From contig JBBBWG010023334.1 in the NCBI GenBank assembly GCA_037176905.1, positions 92,211-156,210 on the forward strand: a stretch of DNA of 64,000 bases. The letters run 5' to 3'. The stretch is from Azolla pinnata (lineage: Eukaryota > Streptophyta > Polypodiopsida > Salviniales > Salviniaceae). Under the pieces are notes generated by a model that made no database searches, was not told the DNA's origin, and saw nothing but the letters and a program-made list of their open reading frames with translations. Below are positions 18,725 to 30,840 of the stretch, in pieces; position 1 is the first letter of the stretch, and every line of letters starts with the position of its first letter. The position numbers and the translations under genes were made by a program.

Positions 18725-21700
18725 ATGGAGAAAGAATATGTTCGCCTTGAGGTCTTCCCCGATTCTGTGGCTGTTATCACCATTGATAACCCCCCCGTGA
18801 ACTCCCTCGCGATTCCAGGTTTGCTTCTCATTCTAGAGTTGTTGTTGCTCCATGAGTCATCATACAATTCAATCAGGCTTTCTTTTGAAAGGCTAGATTT
18901 CCATCACCGTCTGGAAATTCGCAAACTTTCTTTTTGATCTTTTTTCTTTTTCGGAATGCTTGTGCTCGTCATCACTCCGTAAAAGCCGTGTATTGTGTTT
19001 GTATGTGTAGTGCGTTTTTGTGATTCCGAGAAGAAGATGTTCGTACGAGCTTAGTACGATTCTATGAGATGTAGCTCTTAATCATAGAAAGGTTTGTATA
19101 AAAGCTACAGATATACTGTGATTTCAAGACATGGAGGGCTATGGCCTGTAAGAATTTTAAGATTAAAAATAAACAACCTTTCATTTATAGTCATTGTCAC
19201 AATTATGATCGATGTAATTATAAAATTGTGGACGTATCTCTCAATCTGTTGAACAGTTCAAAGCATATACGGGGTTAAGACTAGACTTTTTTATGCTCAC
19301 ATATTTTTATTAACTATTACTTTTGTGTCAGTCACGGAAATATATCATTTAAGGAGAATTAGATTTTACCATCTCCCTTTGTCATTGGTGTGAGGGCATA
19401 AAAACCTCAGACGTTCATAAGACAGAATTGTGCATCTTAGATACAAGAAACTGAATTATATATCCTACTACTGTTGAAAATGACATGAATATGAATATTG
19501 GAGATACGAGTCTTTGAAAACAAAGAAGCATAGTAGATGCTGTAGAAATGTCAGAAAGTGTAAACCCTGAAAATCAGGGTTGTAGCATTTAGATTTTGAG
19601 CAAATAATGGATTGTATCGAACATAAGTTGCCATAATATATATTGTGCATGGTTTTCATGAAGTCTTTAAGCATACAGTGAATTGGAGTGGTTGAAATTT
19701 CCTGATGGGAACCTTCAATGTCCTTTTTTTTCTTGCAGTTTTCTGGGGTCTGAAACAAAGATATGAGGAAGCCATGGGAAGGGATGATGTCAAAGCTATT
19801 GTTCTTACAGGTGCAAATGTGTGTTGATATAAAAATGTTCTTCATCTGGATGTGGTGAAGCATTTCTGTAGTATGACTCATCAGACATATATAGTTTATA
19901 TGAAAATTCAAAATGCCTTATTATTGTCAATTCAATACAGGTGCTAATGGTAAGTTCTCAGGAGGATTCGACATCATGAACATAAAAGGGACACAGAATA
20001 GTGGTAGGTTTTTATTCGCTTGTTATCTTGATTGGTCAATAGAAATTTGTCAACTAGGAGTATAGCGTCTTATTTTTACAATATCTGTCATTGTTACAGG
20101 TGATACTTCAACGATTTCATCATATGTCTCCATCGATCTTCAGACAAAACTGATGGAAGGTGGAAGAAGAATCTTCTTTTACTGCTTTTGAATAATCATG
20201 ACCTTTCAGCGGTATTTTCTACACGTTTAATGCTCAACTAGTCCCAAGAGTCATTTTCTTCGACTCAATGCGCTCACACATAAATGATAAAAATGGATAT
20301 ATAATGTTCAGTGGTCCTCAAATGATGGAGATGTTTCTGTTTGATCCATGGATGGCAAGCATATACATTTAAATAAATAGGTGTTCAATTTTTTCACATA
20401 TTTAGCCATTTTTGTTCGTGTTTTCAGGTGGGAAAAAACCGTCGGTTGCTGCCATTGAAGGGTTGGCTCTTGGTGGAGGTCTAGAACTGACTATGGTATG
20501 TTGGGATAAGATTGTGAAGTGATGCGAGATTCTGATACAAAACTAGATCTTAATATTTGCAGCTCCTTTTAAATAATATGATACTCCCTGGATAGTTAAA
20601 GATTCCGTTTTTAATAGCATCATGTAAAAATCACCATGTTTTCATGCAGTCTTGTCATGCAAGGATTGCGTCACCAAAGTCCCAGCTTGGGCTACCTGAA
20701 CTTCAGTTAGGCGTTATTCCAGGAGCTGGAGGTAATATTTTTCTGTTCACATTAGGAGCATGGCAAGAGATCTGTCTGAGGTGCTTTATGTTTTTGTTGC
20801 TATTAGGCACTCAACGCCTGCCTAGACTTGTGGGCTTATCAAAAGCGATTGAGATGATGCTGGTAACTCTAGTTTTAATTTGTTCCATTATAATGACTTG
20901 GAGGTTTTTCCATCCAATATAACTTGTTAATTTCTGTGCCTCGCAGACATCAAAGCCTGTCAATGCGGAAGATGCGTTGGAGTTGGGACTTGTAGATGCT
21001 GTTGTGCCAGCGACAGAGCTTCTTTCTGTAGCCAGGCAGTGGGCATTGGAAATTGCTCACTTTCAAAAACCTCGGATAGCCTCTCTTCACAGAACAGATA
21101 GACTTGAACCCCTTTCAGAGGCACGAGAAATCTTGAAGTTTGCAAGAGAACAAACAAAGCAAAGAGCTCCAAATCTTCGCCATCCCTTAGTGTGCCTTGA
21201 TGTGGTAGAGGAGGGAATTATTTCAGGAGGTTTTGCAGGACTCATTAAGGTGTATTTCCATGACTTGAAATAATGAGGCTTGTACTGCACACTTACTTAG
21301 GGTGTTTGACATCCCTTCTCACAGCAGAGCTAAGCATTTTTATGTTGATTATAAATGGAACTTTATAAACAGGAAGCAGAGGGGTTTGCGGAGTGCATTG
21401 CTTTAGACACCTCGAAATCGTTGGTCCATGTGTTTTTTGCTCAAAGAGCAACTGCAAAAGTAAGGGAATCTTATCAATCCATTATGTATCACCTATGTTG
21501 AAGGCGAGTTGCTTTTGCTTTTGGTTGAAAGATTGGCTGTTTAATTGCAATTCAGATTCCAGGCATCACGGACTTAGGATTAAAGCCAAGACCTCCTAAG
21601 AAAGTAGGTGTCATTGGTGGTGGTCTTATGGGATCAGGAATAGCAACTGCTTGCATATTGAGCGGCATTGAAGTGGTGTTGAAGGAGATCAATGCAGATT

Positions 21701-23636
21701 TCCTGCAAGCTGGCATTGGGAGAATCAAAGGTATGAATTCTAGGTGCTAAAGTGAGTTGTAAGCTTTGTTTTAAGATTATGCTCTTTGTGGGGGGAGAAA
21801 GAAATGCTGATTGATTGCTTGTGCAGATAATGTCCAAAGCAGGGTCAAAAAAGGGAAAATGTCAAAGGAGAAGTCTGAAATGACTCTTGGTCTTGTAAAA
21901 GGCGTGTTAAGCTATGACGACTTTAGAGACGTGGACATTGTCATTGAGGTAAATCTGACAGGCATAGCATACTTGGAGCACGATCAATCGACAAGAACAT
22001 CCTATGAAATCTGTTGTTGACACTTAAATTGCTTTTACAGGCTGTTATAGAGAAGTTGGCTTTGAAACAACAAATCCTAGCTGACCTTGAAAAGGCATGT
22101 CCGTCGACATGTGTCCTAGCATCGAATACCTCAACCATTGATCTCAACTTGATTGCTCAGAATCTGAAAGCCAAATATCGAGTTGCAGGAGCACACTTCT
22201 TCAGGTAATTGGATCGTTCACTAGAATAAACTGTGCATTTCACAAAAGAAAAAGTTGGCATTTCTATGGTTATTGAAGGAACTGATTTTGTAGTTTGTTT
22301 TATTGTTTCCTTCTCCGACAGCCCGGCACATGTTATGCCATTATTTGAGATTATCAGGACAAACAACACTTCACCACAAGTACTGGTTGATCTCCTGGAA
22401 TTTGGAAAAAGGATAAGGAAAGTTCCAGTTGTTGTAGGCAACTGTCCTGGCTTTGCTGTTAACCGGACTTTCTTCCCATACACACAAGCGTCACTGATGT
22501 TAGTAGACCTTGGTGTGGATGTTTATCGCGTAGATCGTATCATCGCAGCGTTCGGCATGCCAATGGGCCCATTTAGGTGGGATTTTTAGTTCAATAGTTC
22601 TCAAAGAAGTTTATGGAAGGAGTGTGACTTTTACCTGGAATGTGATTGTTCTCTGCTCTTGTTCACTGGTTTTACAGGTTGGCAGATCTTGTGGGATTTG
22701 AAGTTGGCGTGGCATCTGGGCTGACATTCATTGAAGCTTTTCCTGATCGCGTGTACAAGTCGATGCTTTTCCCCTTCCTTATGGAGGACAAGCGTCTTGG
22801 TTAGTATATAAATTTATGAAGCTTTTCCTGATCGTGTGTACAAATTGATGCTTTTCCCCTTGCTTATGGAGGACAGCCTGATGCAACGTGCTCATTTGAA
22901 CATATTGTGTATGTCTGCCCCTCAGGTGAGAAGACCAAGAAGGGATTTTATTTGTATGATGAAAAACGGAAAGCCAAACCAGATCCAGAGCTACAGAAAT
23001 ATCTTCAAAAATCCCGGGAATTTTCTGATATTATGCCAAATAAGAAGGTTAGCAATATTTTTTTTCCTTGAAGAAGAGTAAATTATGTTTGCTTTTCTAA
23101 TCTTAAAGAGCTGTTGACTTGGTTATACACTTCCTTCATTTTTGCAGCCAATTGTCATCTCTGATGAAGAAATTGTCGAGTTGATACTCTTTCCTGTTGT
23201 TAACGAGGCGTGTCGTGTCCTCGAGGAAGGAGTAGTTTCCAAGGCATCTGATTTGGATATCGCTTCTGTTATGGGAATGGGGTTTCCACCATATAGGTAT
23301 TTTTGCTTGATACTAGTAATTGTGGTTAGGTTTTGTCAGAAATCCGAACATACTTGGATTCCACTAGCATGGTTATTTATCTTTGATATTTTGAAAGAGG
23401 GCCAGATGTCTTTATCTTTGTTTGTTTTATGCCGCTGATTAGTTTAATCTTTTCACAGGGGTGGTGTCGTCTTCTGGGGTGATTTGGTAGGTGCAAAGCA
23501 TATCGCATCCAAATTGAACAGCTTAGCTACCGCATATGGCAATTTCTTTAAGCCATGTGCATGGTTAGAGCATTGTGCTGCCAGAGGCTTGAAGCTGTCA
23601 TCACCTATCCAAAATGGGGCCAAATCTAGGTTGTAA
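18725..23636 (+). CDS. MFP2: Peroxisomal multifunctional protein, MFP2-like (enoyl-CoA hydratase / L-3-hydroxyacyl-CoA dehydrogenase)
   Basis: Exons: 18725-18818, 19739-19810, 19941-20003, 20100-20159, 20428-20495, 20650-20731, 20807-20862, 20947-21249, 21373-21459, 21556-21730, 21827-21948, 22041-22204, 22322-22576, 22678-22799, 22926-23047, 23148-23296, 23459-23636. Total 2172 nt, 723 aa, close to the 720-725 aa of plant MFP2/AIM1. The hydratase half has GLALGGGLE and [12 protein letters not shown], with the paired catalytic glutamates at about 116 and 136. The NAD-binding Rossmann motif [12 protein letters not shown] is at 312-323. The dehydrogenase dyad His/Glu lies in [15 protein letters not shown] (about 446 and 458). 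The C-terminus SRL is a peroxisomal PTS1. The wording [18 protein letters not shown] and [13 protein letters not shown] is nearer MFP2 than AIM1. It hydrates 2-trans-enoyl-CoA and oxidises L-3-hydroxyacyl-CoA in fatty-acid beta-oxidation. A partial copy of exon 14 lies in the following intron. Confidence 0.96.
22815..22874 (+). repeat. Partial duplicate of MFP2 exon 14 inside the next intron
   Basis: The sequence from TGAAGCTTTTCCTGATCG through TATGGAGGACA repeats the 3' part of exon 14 (about 22733-22791), with about four mismatches in 59 nt by eye. It lies between the exon 14 donor and the exon 15 acceptor (22926). The copy stays open in its own frame ([19 protein letters not shown]) but has no good acceptor of its own and no downstream AAG-CGT-CTT end. 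It is probably a recent slippage-type duplication that is spliced out. Confidence 0.85.
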
Positions 23637-24985
23637 GAGCTCTACAGTTATTTTATCTGCAGTATAATAGCATTAGGAGTTTGTTCAGGGTCCTTGGTCA
23701 GATCAGGTGGTTATTGGTTTCAATCTTTACAATAAACCCGTTAGAAAAGATAAGGCAGGGCAAATAAATAACAGGTCTAAAGATTCGAGAGAAAGAGAGA
23801 GCCTCGGTGGTGCATCTTTTATAGAAATGAAATCAGGTCTTCCTTTTTGCCGAGGGTAAAGAAGGATAAGACTCGAGAAAGTTGTTTCTTTATGCTCAGG
23901 TATTGAAACTCAAAATGTTTAAAAGGGAAATCGGATTCGGTCCTTGGTATAATTGTCGCCTGATATTGTCAAAGCTTTTCGTTATTGCATGTCATCTTGC
24001 AAGTTCAAAGCCTTCGCCACGAGTCTGGGATTCTTGACCTTCGAGCTCTAATAAGCTTGAAAGCCGTAGACCCTTTCAAAGTGGTGAAGTGGCTGATCCT
24101 TAATAGATAGCTTCTTTCTCATTTAAACTTCTTATGATTGGGACTCAAATCCCTCTGTTGAAATTTTTTTTTATATTATAGCATGCTCTATTATGGTTAA
24201 TGTCTATTCATTCCATGATGTTTATCGGTATGAACTCCAGCTCCAAACTCGTGATACCAGTTGTTATGGGCAATTGATTTGTCTGATCTCTGACTACAAG
24301 AAGCATGTGTATTGTGTAGACATATGCTTCAGCATGGATTACGATATAGATGGTCATACAAGAATATCGGATATCCCTTTTGGATGAAGATTCCATAGAC
24401 ACTATTCGGATCGATTACACTTGATCCGCAAAGATTACGAAAATCTTATAGTGGAGTATACTTAAAGCTGCAATAATACATTCCTTACATACCGTCGTAC
24501 TTCATGGCTCTTCCATTCAGCACATTTGTTTATGTGAAGTTCCATTCTTGATCTCTTACACATGCTTGATTTCAGTCGATCTAGTTTGACAAGCATGCAA
24601 ACATTGCATTCTAGAGTGGTAAGAGCGCTGATTGCTCAATCCTAAACAAGAGCCTTGGCTCAGGCGTGGAGGGCAAAGTGCGAGTCATGGCCAAAGCTCA
24701 AGCCCCAGATAGATACTAGGATAAAAATGCTGAGGAGTTGAGGAGAACTAGAGACAGAGCAACTCAAGCTCAAGGCATCAGAGCCCAGATCATAAAAATC
24801 TGTAGAACGTCGAAGTGCGTAAGATCAGATCCCAGAGTTTCCCGGAGCTAGATTACTCGAGATCAGCCAGTTTTAGTGCAGGTAACGGAATGAGGCGCGA
24901 GTTACACAAGCTCGGAGGCAATCTCCATATAGTACAGATCCATATCCATATCTAGAGTTTTCTTTGGTGAAGCCAGATTTAAGGT
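23637..24985. other. MFP2 3' flank and RFI2-like upstream region; no gene recognised
   Basis: No convincing coding region. A segment near 24613-24650 (GGTAAGAGCGCTGATTGC) looks slightly like a tRNA A box, and 24138-24152 (GGGACTCAAATCCC) slightly like a B box, but they do not form one tRNA or one clear SINE. The remainder is low-identity sequence I could not place. Confidence 0.3.
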
Positions 24986-25012
24986 AACGTATGAAAGCAT
25001 TCACCATCGCCA

Positions 25013-25885
25013 CTAGTGTCATCATCATCACCACCAACCATCACCATCGCCACCACCGCAACTATAGTCTTCGCTATCATCACCATCATCACCATCATCA
25101 CCATCACCATCATTACCATCACCATCATCACCATCACCATCATCACCATCACCATCATCACCAGCACCATCATCTTCATCACCATCACCACCACCGCCAT
25201 CATCTTCATCTTCATCACCACCAGCACCACCATCTTCACCACCATCATCATCATCTTCACCACCATCATCTTCAGCTTCATCGTCATCTTCACCAACACC
25301 ACCACCATCACCGCCATCACCATCACCACCATCGCAATGATCATCAACATCTTCACCACCATCACCATAATCGACGTCACCACCATCAGTACCATCATCA
25401 GCATCAGCATCACTGCCATCACCATCATCAGTACCATCATCAGTATCGTCATCGCCGTCATCACCTTCATCATCACCACCACCATCATCTAAATCTCAAT
25501 CTCCCCAAGTGTACCATCATCATCTTCAACACCATCATCATCATCTTCAACACTATCATCACCATCATCATCACCATCATCATCACCACCATCATCACCA
25601 TCATCACCATTATCATCACCACCACCACCATCATCATCTAAATCTCAATCTCCCCAAGTGTACCACCATCATAACCATCATCATCATAATCATGATCATC
25701 ACCATCATCATCACCACCACCACCACAATCATCACCATCATCACCATCATCATCACCACCACAACCACCACAATCATCACCACCATCACCATCATCACCA
25801 CCACCACCACCACCACCACCACCACCATCATCATCATCTTCATCATCTTCATCTTCATCATCTTCATCTTCATCATCATCTACAA
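25013..25885. repeat. Long CAT/CAC trinucleotide tract with nested longer repeats
   Basis: Nearly 900 bp of CAT, CAC and CTT triplets upstream of the RING-gene start codon. Inside it a non-triplet module (AAATCTCAATCTCCCCAAG) occurs at about 25491 and 25640, and a shorter relative (ATATCTCAATCTCCC) at about 25899, so the tract grew partly by duplication of segments of about 150 bp. His-rich, Ile/Thr-rich, Met/Val-rich and Asp/Gly-rich frames are open on both strands only because of the triplet composition. A CT-dinucleotide run follows at 25920-25949. Confidence 0.9.
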
Positions 25886-25916
25886 TTCCTATCCCCACAT
25901 ATCTCAATCTCCCTCC

Positions 25917-25950
<34 letters not shown>

Positions 25951-26182
25951 CTCTCCACTCTGTGCAGGCGAAGGAAGAATTCCCGATCTCCGCAAAGAAA
26001 ATCATGAAACGCAGGCGACCCACTCCCGCTTCTCCTCTGCATTAGGTCCCCCCCTCCCTCATCCAAACCCAATCCGACAACACAATTTGCTTCTTCATCC
26101 CCGCGATCTCCTCTCCGATTCATGTTTGATCCCTCTTCCAATCTCTATATTCCACCCCCTACGCTCCCGCGCATCGCTTCCC

Positions 26183-29100
26183 ATGGCTTCCCCGGCTGCA
26201 AAGTTTTGTGCCCCCGTTTCTTGCTCCATCTGCTTCGACCCCGTTTCTGAAGATGCAGGGGACCGGTCCATCGCAAAGCTGAAATGTGGCCATTTCTTCC
26301 ATCTCGGTAAGCGTCCTGCTCTTGTTCTTCTTCCCTTTCTTCCGATCAGTTTTCCGCTCGTAATCTCATCACAGGAAGTACCTTCTTTTCCTCCTCCTTC
26401 TTGTCATACGTTCTGTACGGATTTGTTTTCCGATCGCTCAGAAATTTAAGTGCTTTGAGTTGCGGCCAATCGGTTGGCTTCATTCTGTGGGGATCGATTT
26501 CTATAATCATGGACTACCTGATAAATTCCCCTTTATCCATTTCTGAGGTTCTAACTTCTGATCTCAAGAAAAGTTTTTGAAATGGAATTACCACCCTTAC
26601 AGGTGCCGGCAAAGAACGATTTTGTTTCTCTTGCCCTTTTGGTAGATTTCTACTCAGAACTCGTTTCCTTATCTTGTGGATTTATTTGGATGTGGTTCTT
26701 TTCATGTTTTGGTGGATTTTACAAAGCGAACTCGTTTCCTCGGTTCGTAAAGATCTGACTCCGAGTTATTTCCTCATTTGGTGGAATGAAGCTTACTTTC
26801 TCATTCTCTGGATTTTGGTTTCCTGTAGAAATTTTGTTCTTGTAGAAATTTAGTTATGGGAGGCCGAATGGACTCCAACATTTTTCTGGTTATTTTACAA
26901 AGAACATGAGATTAGAGGATGGTTTTTGGTGATCAGTTCTTAAGAGACTTGTTGCCATGAGCCAATCACGATTCTCTATATTTGATATGAGGTAATCATC
27001 GGAAGCTTTAGGTCAATGAGAATCACATTCTCTTTTGTTGTGCTGTTTATCCATGTTACTGTAGGTGCCTGGGTAGGCTTTCTGTTGTTGATCATTAAAC
27101 ATATTCATTATATCTACCTTGTCAATTTTTATGGTATGGGCACGGATATTGAACAAAACATACAACGAGGACCATGTAAAGACAGATAATAAGCACTTGT
27201 AGATTAATTTGTTCTCATTGAATATTGTAGTGAGAACTTGACTATGATTAACTGTATGCCTCTCGAATGCACAAGAAGAATGACATTACGATGAACTTTG
27301 GTATAACTTGAAGGATGCTCAGTTGGGAATATTGGGATGATGAATGATAAACTGGAAGGGAAGGATCTCATGGGCATCTGGCGAAATAGGGCAAAAAATT
27401 GGTATTTTGGAGCCTTTCCTGTATCATTTGCATGGACATGAACCTGTGCAGATGTGGTCGAGGGTTAGTTTCATGATTCTCTTAGATAAAATCCGGGCCT
27501 CTATCATCACAGAAGCCTCTAAAGTTCTAATTAATGATCTGGGAAAATATGTTCTTTGATGTCTAGGTGCTTTGATATTACTTCTTTGATGGTTAGATAT
27601 TTGTGTTCAACTTCAGACTGTATTGGATCTGCGTTCAATGCGAAAGGTGGGATGCAATGTCCAAATTGTCGGCATGTGGAGCAAGGACAGTGGCTATATG
27701 CAAGCGGCTGTTTCCTACCTGAGGATTTTGTTGATGACCTTACCATTGATGAGGATGTAGCCTATATTGGAGCTACTAACTTGGTAAGCATAAATCCAGA
27801 GTAACTGTTCAGTTGATATTTTTAGAATTCTGGAAAGCGAAATTGAGATCAGGCATTCTTGAATCCACAGGGCTAGATATTCTGTTGCCGTGTGGAAATG
27901 TGTTTGGCTGCTTTTTGTAATTTAAATTCATTTTCCAGGCATCTAATTCCTTAAGAAACGATTGTATCTGATTTCATGAACCGCATGAGAAAGTCTCATG
28001 TACTTTGTGTTTCCTTGCAGCAATTTTCGCATACGCCATGGTGTCCTCATCAAGGATCTTATTTCTCGTTTAGCTTCGAGTAAGCATCCCTTTCTTGTCG
28101 ATTTGATTTCTTTTCTCATGGAAATTAAGAAAAGGATACAATAATGATAAATCATTTTCCTCGAAATTTATCTGCAGAGGATCCGACAATCCTAGCCATA
28201 GCTGTAAGTAACTGTATGACCCTAGACTGGTATTCTCTGTTTGTTGGCCTCTTTCCATGTATATGCAAGAATCCCGTTTCTGAATGTTATTTCTCGGATC
28301 ATAACTACAGATATTGAACCAGTGGTTAACATGAGAGTTGGATCACAAGTATCAGCTGTAGGGGCACCTATCTGCCCATATCTTGCTACTCATGGTCTAT
28401 CTGTAGGAGTGCCATCGCCCCAAATGGAGGGCTTACATGTTGGTCATCATCAGCCCAGCAGGTTTTCAAGACGGCGAGTTGGCGGTTATTATTCAACCTC
28501 GCAAAGAAATTTTGGACCACATCAAACTTCCGCAAGTCCATCTAGCAGTATGGCAATGACATATGAAGGAACCTCTCGGAGTGTTGGTACTGGTAGTTTT
28601 CCACGTTCAAACAGCAGCTTGCAACATAATGTCGGATTCTTAGTCCCGAATCCACCATCTACACAAGCAGGGTAAGAGCGTACATATGATGAAAAAGTAA
28701 TTTTCTTTCATCGGTTGTTGGATTTTGGTGTTCTTATGTCCCTTTGCTTCCGCATGAGTGATTGCAGAGTGATAATCTGATAGCGAGAAATTGGACTCCC
28801 AGAATTTGAGATGACCCTTATTTGTTGGGAAGGTGTCAGGAGTTCCAAAGAAAAAAAAAAACTTACATTCATGTGTGGCTAAATGTGATAGACATGATAA
28901 GAGGTTGGACATCTAATGCACCGTTAATTAGAGATTCGGGATAAGTCTAATTAAGTAAGACACCCATCATCAAAGATTAGTGAGAGTATTACTCTGGTCG
29001 GTCTTGCAGTTGAGGGCATTGTTAAGGTTTTACAGTTTGTGATGATTCTTTTTCGTGTTTCTTTTGCCAGGCTGAATCAAGTATCAAACCGGAGTAACGG

Positions 29101-29506
29101 AGCACTGACGCTTGGCCACTTGTCAATACATGTACGCAGTGGTCACCCCATGAATACAGCTTCCAACAACAGTTACATGGGAAATGGGTGGACAGGGCAA
29201 AACGAAATGATAGTAACTTCCCATAGAAGCCATCAAATTCCGTCTACAAGTGGAGGATGGACGAATGAACCAGTTCATCCCTTCACTCCCATCGTTGGGT
29301 CAGCACAATTGTCAAATCCAGTTGTTGGACCTAATGGAATGTTTACACCTCAGTCTTCCTCAAGTCAGTGGTGGGGCTGGGTTCCACATGCGAATCAAAG
29401 AGTTATTGCCAGTGGTGCGCCAAATGCCTACCAAGCCGAAAGGCAAAATTTCAATTCTGGTCTGTTTCCAAGGCTGAGACCCCACTCCAGCAATCGGATT
29501 TACTGA
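26183..29506 (+). CDS. RFI2: RFI2-like RING-H2 E3 ubiquitin ligase
   Basis: Exons: 26183-26306, 27617-27783, 28021-28079, 28178-28203, 28311-28671, 29071-29506. Total 1173 nt, 390 aa, with consistent phases. The N-terminal RING finger has Cys14, Cys17, Cys35, His37, His40, Cys43, Cys56 and Cys59 (C3H2C3), with the first intron splitting it after FFHL. The following sequence GSAFNAKGGMQCPNCR and EQGQWLYASG matches the plant RFI2 family, as does the later WCPH motif in SHTPWCPHQGSYFSFSFE. The Ser/Gly/Asn-rich C-terminal half has no known domain and carries WTGQNEM and QWWGWVPHANQR segments typical of these proteins. Arabidopsis RFI2 dampens red/far-red signalling and affects flowering time; the same role here is inferred. 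The 26-nt fourth exon is the least secure part of the model. Confidence 0.88.
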
Positions 29507-30840
29507 CAAACCCCGCCCCCCCTCTGAACGAACCATGTACATGGATGGGTATTTTCTAAGTTCAGTTGAGGTACCGAATATTAACTCACTGGAATTATTT
29601 TGAAAATAACGCCGTTATTGGCTTTGTGAGTGGGTAAATAGAGGAAAATCAACAAAAGCCATGCAAGCGCAGAAAGCTGCTAGATAGCAAAATTCTAAGG
29701 GTATTCTGTGGATTATAACATTTTCATCATATATTGTTCAAAGGATGGTATTTTGGATAATACTGTAAACCTTCCTAGGGGTGACCTCGTTGGTAAGAAT
29801 TAAATTTATTCCATGGATATGCATGTTAAATGCTTGCTGAGGTACTCTCTTCATGGACTGTAAATAAGTTTCAGACTAACCAATGATGTGGAAGCATTGT
29901 TTCATAATGGGTGTGTCTTGTGTACAATCCAAGCTGTTTTGATTTCATCATATAATATCTGCATTTGAATGCTTTACACTGCACAATGAAAACATGTAAC
30001 TGAAGTTCATTTTCAACTGTTTCAGCTTCAATATTAGTTGCGTTGGGTTCCTAACCGCTGTAAGAAGTAGCTGGAATATCTTACGGGTGTATCTCTCTGG
30101 GTTGGTATGCCATCCTATGATGTGAACTTTTCTTTTTATGCTGGGTGTGTTTTGAATGAGATTCAAGCCACTTTGTTGATATATCTGAAATGAGTGCAAT
30201 TGTTTCACCCTGCCCAATGGGAATGATAAACTGAGGCTCACTTAAGTTCTGTTTCTGCTTGTTATTTGTTGGCATTCTAGAAATCCTTATGGAGCTATAT
30301 ACTTCAGAGAGACATCCTGTGCATACTTTTATGATTCGAGCACAATCCAAGTTCTATACTGTTAATTTTCCAGAAAATTCTTGATTTTTTCTGTTTCAGG
30401 TTTACTGAAGCATCTAGGCTCGTATACACTTTGTATCTGCAAATGATCGTTCCACCTTCTAGTTCAGGATACTAACATTGTGATCCGTTCTGATTTCCTT
30501 CCTCTCCACATTCATGAATTTTTCAAAAAAAATTTGTCTTGATTCATCATAGCATCCCATATGAATGCATTGTTCTGTGGAATATGACCCTATATACAAC
30601 ATATGGATTCTCGCTGCTATGAACAGTCATTCCGGTTTCAGTGAATACATTTTCAAGGATGTTAGTAGTGGTAAAAACCTCGTTCAGGACATAGCTCTCC
30701 CGCAAACCAGCACAACACTGGCTTTTTGATGAAAAGGCAGGTATTATACAGAAGCTTTGAAGGAGAACTCCAAAGAAAAGCATGCATCCAGCTTCGGCGA
30801 AAATGAAAGAAAAATCTATGTAGCATTACAGAAGGTTTAG
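29507..30840. other. Convergent 3' flanks of the RING and trihelix genes
   Basis: No gene recognised. Diverged copies of a segment with GGGTGTGT, then an ATCCAAGC- or TTCAAGCC-like word and ATATCTG, lie about 200-220 bp apart (near 29908 and 30143), suggesting an old tandem duplication in the RING-gene 3' region. The interval should contain the 3' UTRs of both genes. Confidence 0.35.

Noticed and set aside
24138-24660. tRNA gene or tRNA-derived SINE
   Set aside because: A-box-like and B-box-like words are in the wrong order and spacing, and no cloverleaf can be formed.
25016-26141. Long His-rich, Ile/Thr-rich, Met/Val-rich and Asp/Gly-rich open frames
   Set aside because: They exist on both strands and in several frames because CAT/CAC triplets contain no stops; there is no domain or splice context.
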